Assembly: GCA_014654245.1 (NCBI GenBank) | Contig: JACWDG010000002.1 | Coordinates: forward strand, 1-64,000 | Origin: Pelagibacterales bacterium SAG-MED09 | Lineage (GTDB): Bacteria; Pseudomonadota; Alphaproteobacteria; Pelagibacterales; Pelagibacteraceae | DNA: 64,000 nt | Direction: 5' to 3' | Part shown: one piece after another, positions 8,102-17,349 of the stretch | Layout of the letters: the number at the start of each line of letters is the position of its first letter | How positions within the stretch are numbered: the stretch's first letter is position 1 | Made by a program: the position numbers and the translations under genes | The notes under the pieces: model-generated | Databases searched by the model: none | What the model saw: only the letters and a program-made list of their open reading frames with translations | What the model was told of the DNA's origin: nothing

Positions 8102-9345
8102 TCTTTTAATCCAATCATGCTCTTAACTAAATCCTTAATTTCTGTATCAGTAATTTTTTCAATCACATCTAACACGAACCCATTTATTAAAAGTTCTTTA
8201 GATTGTTGATAGCTAAGTCCTCTAGACATTAAATAAAATATTGAATTTTCATCTAGACTTCCTGAAGCTGATCCATGCGAACATTTAACATCGTCAGCGT
8301 ATATTTCTAATTCTGGTTTTGCATTAAACTCAGATGATTTATCTAATAATATAGCTTTACTTAATTGATAACCATCTGTTTTTTGTGCAGTAGAGTTAAC
8401 AAATATTTTTCCTTGGTATACAGCCTTAGACTCTTTTCCTAGAACACTTTTAATTAATTGATAGCTTTTTGTATTTTTTGATAAATGGTTTATAGTTGTT
8501 CTAACTTCATGTTGTTGACTATTCATTAGTGAAAAAATTCCATTCACAAATGCTGATGAATATTTTCCATTTAAATTACAGTTAATTTCATTTTTCAAAA
8601 AATCAGATCCTGCAGATAAGATGAAGGTTTCGGAAACACTGTTTTCGTCTTGGTCAATATTATTAAATGAATATTTAATATTATTGTTTTGAATCTTGTC
8701 AATTTTATAATTTTTCAAAATTGCATCTTTTTTTAAATCAAAATTGTAAAAAATGTTCATAAAATTCTTTTCAGATTTATCATTAAAAAAATCTATAAGT
8801 CTTAAAGAACTATTTTGTTTTAATTCAAATTCTAATCTTAAATTGATATTTTTAGATTTAATCTTATTATTACTTATATGATAAACTATTAATGGTTTAT
8901 TAAATGAATAATTTTCTTTTACTAAAATTTTATAACTTTTATTTGTAAATGCATTATTCAGATCAATTAAAGAATTATTGTTTTCAAGTTTATCTTTTAG
9001 TTTAGAAACCTCATTAATTTCTATTTGATCTTTATCTTCAAAGATAAAATCAATTTTTTCAACTTTACCATTTATAAAAACAATTTTATTGTGCTCTAAT
9101 CCATCTATAAAAGTTGATGTATCAATTTTATTAGACAGTGAATAATCATTGTAAAAACTCAATTCACCTATTTTTTTTTGAATAATTTGATTTATGTCTG
9201 AGAATTTCCAATTTTCTAATTTTCTATTTGGAAATCCCTCTGCTATGAATTTGTCTAAAAAACCTTTCTTAAATTCAGTATCACTTTCAGAAAAAGTTGA
9301 ATTTTTAATTGTTTTTTCGAAATCAATTTTAATTTGTTCAGTCAT
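8098..9345 (-). CDS. sufD: Fe-S cluster assembly protein SufD
   Basis: 415 residues of the SufB/SufD family; it pairs with SufB on the SufC ATPase dimer to form the scaffold complex. The N-terminal half is divergent and Asn/Lys-rich. The conserved C-terminal beta-helix end is recognisable: VYQGKIFVNSTAQKTDGYQ, then EIYADDVKCSHGSASG with the conserved His/Cys region, then FYLMSRGLSYQQSKELL. It starts one base upstream of the sufC stop region (gap 0) and overlaps sufS by ATGA. Confidence 0.92.
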   Translation of the reverse strand: MTEQIKIDFEKTIKNSTFSESDTEFKKGFLDKFIAEGFPNRKLENWKFSDINQIIQKKIGELSFYNDYSLSNKIDTSTFIDGLEHNKIVFINGKVEKIDFIFEDKDQIEINEVSKLKDKLENNNSLIDLNNAFTNKSYKILVKENYSFNKPLIVYHISNNKIKSKNINLRLEFELKQNSSLRLIDFFNDKSEKNFMNIFYNFDLKKDAILKNYKIDKIQNNNIKYSFNNIDQDENSVSETFILSAGSDFLKNEINCNLNGKYSSAFVNGIFSLMNSQQHEVRTTINHLSKNTKSYQLIKSVLGKESKAVYQGKIFVNSTAQKTDGYQLSKAILLDKSSEFNAKPELEIYADDVKCSHGSASGSLDENSIFYLMSRGLSYQQSKELLINGFVLDVIEKITDTEIKDLVKSMIGLKE

Positions 9346-10080
9346 TTAATTAAAATTTTCATACCCTTTTTTTTCTAACTCTAATGCTAATTCTGGGCCA
9401 CCAGACTTAATTATTTTTCCATTTATTAATACATGCACAAAATCAGGTTTGATATAATCTAATAATCTTTGATAATGAGTAATTATTAAAAAAGAATTAT
9501 CTTTATTTCTCAAAGTATTAACGCCATCAGAAACAATTTTTAATGCATCAATATCTAAACCAGAGTCTGTTTCGTCTAATATTGACAGTTTAGGCGTTAA
9601 CATCGACATTTGTAGAATTTCATTTTTCTTTTTTTCACCACCTGAAAAACCAACATTCAGCTGTCTATTTAACTTTTCTTCATCAAATTTTAATTCTTTT
9701 GCTTTTTGTTTTACTAATTTCAAAAATTCGATGGCATCAAGTTCTTTTTCACCCCTTGCTTTTCTTACTGAATTTAAAGAAGTTTTTAAAAAAATATTTG
9801 TATTAACTCCTGGGATTTCTAATGGGTACTGGAAAGCTAAAAATATTCCTTTGTGTGCTCTTTCCTCTATTTCGAGCTCAAATAAATTTTTATTTTCAAA
9901 TAACACTTCTCCTGAAGTCTCATAACCTTTTTTACCAGACAAAATATTAGACAAAGTGCTTTTACCTGATCCGTTGGGTCCCATAATAGCGTGCACTTCT
10001 CCAGGTTTTATATCTAAAGAAAGGCCTTTTAATATTGGTTTATTCTCAATTTTTGCGTTCAAATTATTAATTTTAAGCAT
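9346..10080 (-). CDS. sufC: Fe-S assembly ATPase SufC
   Basis: 244 residues, an ABC-type ATPase without membrane partners. Walker A is GPNGSGKS at 34-41, the signature is NVGFSGGEKKKNE, and the Walker B region is PKLSILDETDSGLDID, with the SufC-typical glutamate and D-loop. It drives conformational change in SufB-SufD during cluster assembly in the cytoplasm. The ATG overlaps the sufB stop (TAATG), so the two are translationally coupled. Confidence 0.96.
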   Translation of the reverse strand: MLKINNLNAKIENKPILKGLSLDIKPGEVHAIMGPNGSGKSTLSNILSGKKGYETSGEVLFENKNLFELEIEERAHKGIFLAFQYPLEIPGVNTNIFLKTSLNSVRKARGEKELDAIEFLKLVKQKAKELKFDEEKLNRQLNVGFSGGEKKKNEILQMSMLTPKLSILDETDSGLDIDALKIVSDGVNTLRNKDNSFLIITHYQRLLDYIKPDFVHVLINGKIIKSGGPELALELEKKGYENFN

Positions 10081-11522
10081 TAACCCACACTCCCTTCCAG
10101 GCTAATTCCCACAAGTTTTTGAGCTTCTACTGCAAATTCCATTGGCAGTTGTTGCAAAACCTCTTTACAAAATCCATTAACAATTAATCCCACTGCTTCT
10201 TCAGGATTTAATCCTCTTTGTTGGCAGTAATGAAGTTGCTCCTCACTTATTTTTGAGGTCGTTGCTTCATGAGCAATATTTGAGTCGAAGTTTTTATTTT
10301 TAATATAAGGAACAGTGTGTGCTCCACATTTATTTCCCATTAATAAAGAGTCACATTGAGTATAGTTACTTGAATTTTTTGCTTTAGAATTAATATCTAC
10401 TAAACCTCTATATGTCATATCAGAGAAACCAGCACTGATACCTTTTGAAATTATTTTACTTTTAGTATTTTTTCCTAAATGTATCATTTTTGTGCCAGTA
10501 TCTGCTTTTTGATGATTATTTGTGATAGCAATTGAATAAAACTCACCTATTGAGTTATCACCTTTTAAAATACAACTAGGATATTTCCAAGTTATAGCTG
10601 ACCCTGTTTCAACTTGTGTCCAGGAAATCTTAGAATTTTTACCTTTACACAATCCTCTTTTAGTTACAAAATTATATATACCACCTTTGCCATTTTCATC
10701 ACCAGGATACCAGTTTTGTACTGTTGAATATTTGATTTCAGCATCATCTAAAGCAATCAACTCTACATTCGCAGCATGTAATTGATTTTCATCTCTCATA
10801 GGAGCTGTACAGCCTTCTAAATAACTTACATAACTACCTTTGTCGGCAATTATTAATGTTCTTTCAAACTGTCCAGTTTCTGATGCGTTTATTCTGAAAT
10901 AAGTTGAAAGTTCCATAGGACATTTAACTCCTTCTGGAATATAAACAAATGAACCATCAGTAAACACTGCAGAATTAAGGGTAGCAAAGAAATGATCAGT
11001 TGTTGGAATTACTGATCCTAAATATTTTTTCACTAACTCAGAATGTTTTTGTATCGCCTCAGACATTGAACAAAAGATTATCCCTTTTTTGGTTAATTCT
11101 TCTTTAAAGGTTGTTGCAACAGAAACAGAGTCAAATACTGCGTCCACTGCAATTCCATTAATTCTTGCTTGTTCTTGTAATGGTATGCCTAGTTTTTTAT
11201 AAGTCTCTAAAAGTTTTGGATCTAATTCATCTAAACTTTTTGGTTTATCTTTCATACTTTTGGGAGCAGAATAATAATATAAATCTTGATAATCAATTTT
11301 AGGATATTTTGGTTTTTGCCAATTAGGTTCTTTCAGCTGTTTGAATCTTTCAAATGCTTTCAATCTAAAATCTAACATCCACTTTGGTTCTTTTTTAATG
11401 TTAGATATAAATTTTATTACATCCTCATTTAAACCTTTGGGTGCTCTAATATTTTCAATATCAGTTGTGAAACCGTATTTGTAATCTTTTAAATTTTCTA
11501 TGTTCTTTTCTCTAGTATCCAT
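10080..11522 (-). CDS. sufB: Fe-S cluster assembly scaffold SufB
   Basis: 480 residues, full family length. It carries [43 protein letters not shown] and the C-terminal [20 protein letters not shown] segment that places conserved Glu/His/Cys residues at the SufB-SufD interface. SufB holds the nascent cluster. It follows iscR by only 2 bases and is coupled to sufC, so expression is set by the IscR-controlled promoter upstream of iscR. Confidence 0.96.
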   Translation of the reverse strand: MDTREKNIENLKDYKYGFTTDIENIRAPKGLNEDVIKFISNIKKEPKWMLDFRLKAFERFKQLKEPNWQKPKYPKIDYQDLYYYSAPKSMKDKPKSLDELDPKLLETYKKLGIPLQEQARINGIAVDAVFDSVSVATTFKEELTKKGIIFCSMSEAIQKHSELVKKYLGSVIPTTDHFFATLNSAVFTDGSFVYIPEGVKCPMELSTYFRINASETGQFERTLIIADKGSYVSYLEGCTAPMRDENQLHAANVELIALDDAEIKYSTVQNWYPGDENGKGGIYNFVTKRGLCKGKNSKISWTQVETGSAITWKYPSCILKGDNSIGEFYSIAITNNHQKADTGTKMIHLGKNTKSKIISKGISAGFSDMTYRGLVDINSKAKNSSNYTQCDSLLMGNKCGAHTVPYIKNKNFDSNIAHEATTSKISEEQLHYCQQRGLNPEEAVGLIVNGFCKEVLQQLPMEFAVEAQKLVGISLEGSVG

Positions 11523-11524
11523 CT

Positions 11525-11950
11525 TTATACTCGTCTATCATTATTTTCTTTTACTAAATCCTCTAGACTTTTTTCATCAAAAAAATTGTTGATATGGTTT
11601 TCAAGTTCATCCCAAAGATTATGAGTAAGACATTTTATTGCTTTACCATTACATCCTTTTTTAGACTCCTTTTTACATTGGACAGTTTTTACTTTTTCAT
11701 CTACTGCATCAAAAATATTTGTAAGTTTAATATCTTTTGCTTTTTTATTTAAAACATATCCCCCTTGTATTCCTCTCACACTTTGTACGATTTCTTTTCT
11801 TCTAAGTTTTGAAAATATTTGCTCTAAGTAATCCAAGGAAATACCTTGCCTTAATGAGATGTCTCTAAGAGAAACTGGGTTAATATTATTAAATCTTGCC
11901 AGGTCTACTAAAGCCATTACCGCATATCTGCCTTTAGATGTTAATTTCAT
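11525..11950 (-). CDS. iscR: Rrf2-family regulator IscR, controlling the suf operon
   Basis: 141 residues. The N-terminal winged helix begins [18 protein letters not shown] and has a recognition helix around [14 protein letters not shown]. The cluster-binding loop carries Cys92, Cys100 and Cys107 followed by LTH110NLW, equivalent to the three Cys and one His that hold [2Fe-2S] in IscR; the spacing is slightly wider than in enterobacteria. It is the first gene of the operon and sits under a near-perfect type 1 IscR site, so autorepression when cluster supply is adequate is expected. Confidence 0.92.
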   Translation of the reverse strand: MKLTSKGRYAVMALVDLARFNNINPVSLRDISLRQGISLDYLEQIFSKLRRKEIVQSVRGIQGGYVLNKKAKDIKLTNIFDAVDEKVKTVQCKKESKKGCNGKAIKCLTHNLWDELENHINNFFDEKSLEDLVKENNDRRV

Positions 11951-11970
11951 AAATCCGCTATTTTAGAGGG

Positions 11971-11998
11971 TATATATAAACCTGACTAAAATAGTCAA
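11971..11998 (-). promoter_or_regulatory. Promoter of the iscR-suf operon
   Basis: On the reverse strand TTGACT (11998-11993), a 16-base spacer and TATATA (11976-11971) form a sigma-70-type promoter, placing the start near 11964, about 14 bases before the iscR ATG. The -35 element and spacer lie inside the IscR operator. Confidence 0.65.
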
Positions 11999-12002
11999 GT
12001 AT
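11978..12002. promoter_or_regulatory. Type 1 IscR operator
   Basis: The 25-base site has the two inverted half-sites GACT and AGTC separated by AAAAT, flanked by the expected A/T and purine/pyrimidine positions. By my alignment from memory it matches the published type 1 IscR consensus at 24 of 25 positions. It overlaps the -35 element, which fits repression by [2Fe-2S]-IscR. Confidence 0.8.
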
Positions 12003-12026
12003 CTAAAATAAAAAAAGACTAACATT

Positions 12027-12046
12027 TTGTCACGCAGTTGTGATAA
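12027..12046. repeat. Imperfect inverted repeat before the hydrolase gene
   Basis: TTGTCAC and GTGATAA face each other across 6 bases, with one mismatched pair. The site is 39 bases before the hydrolase ATG and could be an operator. The short arms make chance a real alternative. Confidence 0.3.
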
Positions 12047-12084
12047 ACCTAATTTTTTTTTGAGAATAATAATCAATAACAATT

Positions 12085-12741
12085 ATGGATAATAAAATTT
12101 TAGAAATTTTTATACCTGGCCCCGCTGGCAGACTAGAAGCAAAATATTTTAAAAGTAAAAAAAATACATCACCAGTAGCATTAGTTTTGCAACCTCATCC
12201 TCAATATGGTGGAACTATGAATAACAAAGTAGTTGTTGAAACTTTTAAAACATTTATGGAGAATGATTTTTCTGTCTGTAGGGTAAATTTTAGAGGAGTT
12301 GGTAAAAGTGATGGTGAGTTTGATAATGGTCAGGGCGAATTGGCTGATGCAGCAGCAGCATTAGACTGGCTTGAAAGAGAAAATTTTGACAATTCACAAT
12401 GTTGGGTCTCAGGGTTTTCTTTTGGTTCTTTAATTGCTATGCAGTTATTAATGCGTCGACCTGAAATAAACAGATTTATTGCAATTTCACCTCAGCCAAA
12501 TGCCTATGATTTTTCATTCCTATCTCCATGTCCTGCTTCTGGAATGATGATATTTGGAAAAAAAGATGAATTAGTCCCTTTAGAATATATTACAGACTTA
12601 GATAAAAGATTAAGTGCCCAAAAAGGAATTAAAGTTGAATTTCAATCAGTAGCTGATGCAAACCATTTTTTTTCCAAAAATGAGGAACAATTAGTTAAAC
12701 ATTTGGACAGATATATTAAAAAAGAAACTACTCTCTACTAA
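12085..12741 (+). CDS. Alpha/beta hydrolase (COG2945-like)
   Basis: 218 residues with the compact alpha/beta-hydrolase pattern: QPHPQYGGTMNNKVV (strand and oxyanion loop), NFRGVGKSDG, the nucleophile elbow GFSFGS with Ser112, and a late histidine in ADANHFF near residue 193. The COG2945 group is found widely in proteobacteria; natural substrates are not established. It diverges from iscR and its stop overlaps the stop of convergent anmK by four bases (CTAA). Confidence 0.8.
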   Translation: MDNKILEIFIPGPAGRLEAKYFKSKKNTSPVALVLQPHPQYGGTMNNKVVVETFKTFMENDFSVCRVNFRGVGKSDGEFDNGQGELADAAAALDWLERENFDNSQCWVSGFSFGSLIAMQLLMRRPEINRFIAISPQPNAYDFSFLSPCPASGMMIFGKKDELVPLEYITDLDKRLSAQKGIKVEFQSVADANHFFSKNEEQLVKHLDRYIKKETTLY

Positions 12742-13883
12742 AAATTTTTGATAATTTCACCACCTAAAGATGGCTTTGTGCATCTTGTGGTATTTGGAAA
12801 TGAAATTGGTAAACTTAAAAAACGTTTTACTGCTAGATATGCAAATGCTTGAGACTCAATAAAGTCTCCGTGAAATTTTAGTTCGTCAATATTTTTGATC
12901 ATAAGTTTTTTGTCATTTATATATTCATCAATTTTTTTAATTAAGGTTTTATTTTTTCTACCACCTCCACAAATGATATAATTTTTAATATCTATATTAT
13001 GCATTTGATTAATTTTTTTTACACCTTCAGAAATTAGATAAGCTGTAAAATCAGTTAATGTCGCACATCCATCTTCAAGATTTAATCCCTTAATAAAAGA
13101 TACATCAAAGTCGTTTATATCCAAAGATTCTTTAATAGATGAAATTTCAAAGTTGTCTTTTGCTTGATCTAATAATAGTTCATTGATATGACCAATTGAA
13201 GCCAAAGATCCTTTGTCATCAAATTTTTTTTTACTATTTTTTCTAATCCATTGATCTATTAAACAATTCCCTGGTGCAATATCATACGCGTAAACATCTC
13301 TTTCTATGTTTTGAGCACTTAAAATTGTAGTAACGTTTGTTATACCTCCGATATTTATAATATTAATTGGGTAATCTAATTTGTAATTTTTGTTTATCTG
13401 TCTTGAAATTAAATAATGAAATATTGGGGTTAATGGTGCTCCTTGACCACCATTATCCAAATTCTGTTGTCTGAATTTATTTATAACGATGCACTTAGTT
13501 AATTGAGACAAAAGATTACCGTCTCCTATTTGTTTAGAGATTTTATCTTTAAAGTTGTGATATATAGTTTGTCCATGGAAGCCTATAAATTTCGGTTTAA
13601 CTTTTTCATTTATGATGAATTTATTTATGATTTCAGCATTAAATAGCGTAAATTTTTTCTCGATTTCATTTACTAATATTGAGTTTTTCTCTAAATCTGT
13701 TGAATTTCTTACACTTTCTCTGAGGAATATTAAATCTCTATATAATTTATCATCAAATTCATAATATTTATCAGATATTTGAGCGTAATAATCATATCCA
13801 TCAGTTTCAATTAAAGACAAATCAACACCATCCATAGAAGTTCCGCTCATTAATCCTAAGGCGGTAAATATTTTTTTTTTCAT
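12738..13883 (-). CDS. anmK: Anhydro-N-acetylmuramic acid kinase
   Basis: 381 residues. It phosphorylates and opens 1,6-anhydro-MurNAc released from the wall, returning it to MurNAc-6-phosphate for peptidoglycan recycling. The N-terminal ATP loop GLMSGTSMDGVDLSLIETDG, GFHGQTIYHN, NIGGITNVT and the late GGGRKN motif identify the family. It diverges from tyrS with a 47-base gap. Confidence 0.93.
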   Translation of the reverse strand: MKKKIFTALGLMSGTSMDGVDLSLIETDGYDYYAQISDKYYEFDDKLYRDLIFLRESVRNSTDLEKNSILVNEIEKKFTLFNAEIINKFIINEKVKPKFIGFHGQTIYHNFKDKISKQIGDGNLLSQLTKCIVINKFRQQNLDNGGQGAPLTPIFHYLISRQINKNYKLDYPINIINIGGITNVTTILSAQNIERDVYAYDIAPGNCLIDQWIRKNSKKKFDDKGSLASIGHINELLLDQAKDNFEISSIKESLDINDFDVSFIKGLNLEDGCATLTDFTAYLISEGVKKINQMHNIDIKNYIICGGGRKNKTLIKKIDEYINDKKLMIKNIDELKFHGDFIESQAFAYLAVKRFLSLPISFPNTTRCTKPSLGGEIIKNF

Positions 13884-13930
13884 ATTTATTTTTTTTTAAA
13901 AAAATTTGTATATTGTAGAACTATAATCAT

Positions 13931-15160
13931 ATGAATAAATTTTTAAATGAATTTAAAGATAGAGGTTTTTTCTATCAATGTACCAGTGAAAATGAATTAT
14001 CAAATTTATTAGATAAAGAAAAAATCAATGGTTATATAGGATTTGATTGTACTGCTGAAAGTCTTCATGTTGGTAGTCTACTTCAAATAATGAGTTTAAG
14101 ATTACTTCAAAAACATGGGCATAGACCTATCGTATTATTAGGAGGTGGAACTACTAGAATTGGAGACCCTTCAGGAAAAGACAAGACAAGAAAAATACTA
14201 AGTGAAAAAGAAATTGATAAAAATATAAAAAGTATAGAAAAAATATTAAAAAATTTTTTAGATACTAAAAATCCAAAAATCAAACCATTTTTTGTAAATA
14301 ATTATTCTTGGCTTAAAGGTTTAAATTATATCTCTTTTTTAAGAGATATAGGAAAACATTTTACAATAAATAAAATGTTAAGTTTTGATAGTGTTAAGAC
14401 ACGATTGGAGAGAGAGCAGTCATTAAGTTATATGGAATTTAATTATATGATACTTCAGGCGTATGATTTTCTAGAGTTAAATAAAAAGAAAAATTGTACA
14501 CTTCAAATAGGTGGTTCAGATCAATGGGGTAATATTGTAAACGGAGTAGAACTAATTAAAAGATACTCTAATAAACAGGCTTATGGTTTAACAACTCCTT
14601 TAATTACATTGGCCTCGGGAGCAAAGATGGGAAAAACTGAAACTGGAGCAATTTGGCTGGATAAAAAATTTTTATCTCCATATGATTACTGGCAATTTTG
14701 GAGAAACGTAGATGATAGAGATGTAATTAAATTTTTGAAAATTTTTACTGATCTTGAAATAAAAGAAATTAATAGTTTGCAAAATATGAATATTAATAAG
14801 TTAAAAATATTATTAGCGAATAAAACTACAGAAATGCTTCATGGTAAAAAAGCTGCTCAAAATTCTGAACAAGCTGCCAAAGAAGCTTTCTCAGGTGATT
14901 TACATGGTTCTAATTTACCAACTGTTAAAATAAAGTCAAAAGATCTTAATAAAGAGATCAGTATTATAGATTTAATAATTTTATCAAAATTAGAAAAATC
15001 GAAAAGTGAAATAAGAAGATTATTAAAAGGAAATGCTATTAAGATAAATGATAAGCTAATTAATGATGAAAAATTAATTATCAATAATAAATTATTTAAT
15101 GAAAATTACTTAAAACTTTCTGTTGGAAAAAAAAGACATCTCAAAATTGTAATTAATTAA
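13931..15160 (+). CDS. tyrS: Tyrosyl-tRNA synthetase
   Basis: 409 residues, a class I synthetase charging tRNA(Tyr). HVGS near residue 46 is the HIGH-type motif, GAKMGKTETGAIWL is the KMSKS-type motif, and GGSDQWGNIVNG is the tyrosine-binding segment. The C-terminus is the S4-like RNA-binding domain (KSKSEIRRLLKGNAIKIN). The stop interlocks with the stop of the convergent AsmA-like gene as TTAA. A TATAAT at 13922-13927 is too near the ATG to be the -10 unless the mRNA starts inside the gene; TATATT at 13909-13914 is a likelier -10. Confidence 0.96.
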   Translation: MNKFLNEFKDRGFFYQCTSENELSNLLDKEKINGYIGFDCTAESLHVGSLLQIMSLRLLQKHGHRPIVLLGGGTTRIGDPSGKDKTRKILSEKEIDKNIKSIEKILKNFLDTKNPKIKPFFVNNYSWLKGLNYISFLRDIGKHFTINKMLSFDSVKTRLEREQSLSYMEFNYMILQAYDFLELNKKKNCTLQIGGSDQWGNIVNGVELIKRYSNKQAYGLTTPLITLASGAKMGKTETGAIWLDKKFLSPYDYWQFWRNVDDRDVIKFLKIFTDLEIKEINSLQNMNINKLKILLANKTTEMLHGKKAAQNSEQAAKEAFSGDLHGSNLPTVKIKSKDLNKEISIIDLIILSKLEKSKSEIRRLLKGNAIKINDKLINDEKLIINNKLFNENYLKLSVGKKRHLKIVIN

Positions 15161-17349
15161 TTCTTTTTAATTTTTTCTAGAGTTCTGGTAATAAATCTAG
15201 GTGTTAAAGTCTTAATTGGATTTACTGTAGTCTCTAAATTACCAGGTGGGCCTTTAATCTTAAAACTAACACCAAAAACCCCTTCACCAACTTTTTTACC
15301 AACTAAAATGTCTCCAATTAATGGTATAGATGAAATTGTTCTGTTTACTGTTGTTGCTGGAACTAAAGTTCCTCTTAAACTAATTAGTTTTTTACTTTGA
15401 ATATAGCCTTCGAGCAAAATTGAAATTGCAGGACCAATTGCATAGAGTTCTTCAATAGTCATTAATTTATCTTTATTTGAAAACTTCATTTCAAAATCTG
15501 TGAATCTCACACCTTCTCCAGTTAATAGATCTGCTATTCCTTGAAGTGATGCAAGAGTTAATAATTTAGCTAACACTGGGATTTCCTGTATCTTAAAATT
15601 ATCAATTTTTAATATAGAATTTGTAATACCATTTTTCTTTGTTGAATAAAAATCAAGATCACCTTCTTCAAAACCTTTAATAAATTTGTATCTATCAACA
15701 AAAGGCTTAGCTTTATGAGAGTATAACGTTGTAACCTTTTCATTGCCATTATCTTTTATAGTAAATTTAATTTTTTTGTTATTTGAAAATTTTGAATCTA
15801 AATTTAATTCAGAAATTTCATTATTATTAAAAGATAAAAATCCTTTTAAATTATTAATATTATTATCTTTATTTAAATAAATTTTATTAACATCAAAAAT
15901 TATTTTAAAATTTTTATTAAAAAGTTTTAATTTTTTATCATTTTCTGAGTCTAATAATTCATCAATAATATTGTTTATATTAAAACTATTTCCAGAAATC
16001 AAAAAATCATCATTTTTTTTTTTCAATTCTAAATTATTTTTTAATCCATCATTATCAATATAATCTATTTTAATATTACCTAAATCATCAATTTTATTAT
16101 CCTTTGATAAAATCAAATTTTTGATAAAAATAGTTTTATTTTTTTCTTTTAAAGAAATTTCATTAAATAATAATTTTTCTTTAATTTGACTTTTGCCTAT
16201 AAATTTTAATTCTAAATCAGAATTTGTATCTTTTTGAAAATTAATAAAGTCTATTTTAAATGGATTTCTTAAAATCTTCAATTTTGTTTTGAATTTAATT
16301 TCTTCTTTTTTTTTATAAATCTCATAATCAATTTTATCGATTTTATTTTGCAATAAAGCCTCGCCTGATCCAACAATACTTAAATCATCTTTTTTATATT
16401 CAAGCTTTATTTTTTGATTTTTGAATATTAAATCTTTTTTAATTTTAGGAAAAATTTTTTTTAATTCTAAAGAATTTTTTAATCTAAGATTATCAAGATC
16501 TATATCTGATTTTATGTCTAAATTTTTAACTTTAAAATTTTTATTAATCTTAAATTTAAAGTCATTTTTAGAGCTAAATGATATTTCTTGAATATCTAAA
16601 TCGAGGAAATCATTGTTTACAAAATTATTGATTTTGTTTTTTGAAAAAATTGTATTACTTGTATAGAGTTTTCCTGAAATTATATGCTCATTTTTTTGTT
16701 TTGAGGCAACTAACTTTGGTATTAAAAAATTATTGTCATCTAAAGTTATTTTGATTTCATTAAATTTCAGAAGTTCTTGATCGATTTCAAAATTAAAATC
16801 TATTTTATTTAAGACATGTTTTTTAAATAAATCAATTTTTCCGTCTTTTACTAATCCATTAAGTTTAAATATTTCTTTAATATTACCTGAATCATCAAAT
16901 TCTAACTTTAGATCAGCAACTAAGTACCCTTTTTTAATAATTTTTTCTGCTATAAAAAATTTTGGATCATTATTAAATAGCCTAATAAAAGCAATGAGAT
17001 CTTTTATTATCAAAGATTTTGTTGATATTGAAATTTCAGTTAAAGAAAACTTATTCTGCAAAATTGATTTTATAGAAATTTTTGACTTAATCGTTTCAAT
17101 TCCAATAATTTTATTTCTATAAATTAAATCCGTTCCTATAGTCTTTAAATTTACTCCAAAATTAAATGGATCTAAGGTGAAACCCACATCATTTAAACTT
17201 AATTTAATATTTGGTTCTAATTGTTTAATTTGAGATATTATTTTTGAATTAAATTTGTCAGTTTTAATACCGATGGTGCTCAAATAAACCATTATAATTA
17301 ATAATAATATTATTAAGCTAAGTAGTGTCCTATAAATAATTCTTATCAT
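15157..17349 (-). CDS. AsmA-like protein (DUF3971/YhdP type)
   Basis: 730 residues with one N-terminal membrane anchor (about residues 7-27) and a long Lys/Asn/Ile-rich periplasmic region of beta-repeat character. The C-terminal AsmA-like segment is the clearest part: VRFTDFEMKFSNKDKLMTIE, then AISILLEGYIQ, then GTLVPATTVNR and IPLIGDILVGKKVGEGVFG. AsmA/YhdP/TamB-like proteins are thought to bridge the envelope and move phospholipids to the outer membrane. It is the third gene of the mrcA-prfB-asmA unit, starting in an ATGA overlap with prfB. Confidence 0.78.
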   Translation of the reverse strand: MIRIIYRTLLSLIILLLIIMVYLSTIGIKTDKFNSKIISQIKQLEPNIKLSLNDVGFTLDPFNFGVNLKTIGTDLIYRNKIIGIETIKSKISIKSILQNKFSLTEISISTKSLIIKDLIAFIRLFNNDPKFFIAEKIIKKGYLVADLKLEFDDSGNIKEIFKLNGLVKDGKIDLFKKHVLNKIDFNFEIDQELLKFNEIKITLDDNNFLIPKLVASKQKNEHIISGKLYTSNTIFSKNKINNFVNNDFLDLDIQEISFSSKNDFKFKINKNFKVKNLDIKSDIDLDNLRLKNSLELKKIFPKIKKDLIFKNQKIKLEYKKDDLSIVGSGEALLQNKIDKIDYEIYKKKEEIKFKTKLKILRNPFKIDFINFQKDTNSDLELKFIGKSQIKEKLLFNEISLKEKNKTIFIKNLILSKDNKIDDLGNIKIDYIDNDGLKNNLELKKKNDDFLISGNSFNINNIIDELLDSENDKKLKLFNKNFKIIFDVNKIYLNKDNNINNLKGFLSFNNNEISELNLDSKFSNNKKIKFTIKDNGNEKVTTLYSHKAKPFVDRYKFIKGFEEGDLDFYSTKKNGITNSILKIDNFKIQEIPVLAKLLTLASLQGIADLLTGEGVRFTDFEMKFSNKDKLMTIEELYAIGPAISILLEGYIQSKKLISLRGTLVPATTVNRTISSIPLIGDILVGKKVGEGVFGVSFKIKGPPGNLETTVNPIKTLTPRFITRTLEKIKKN

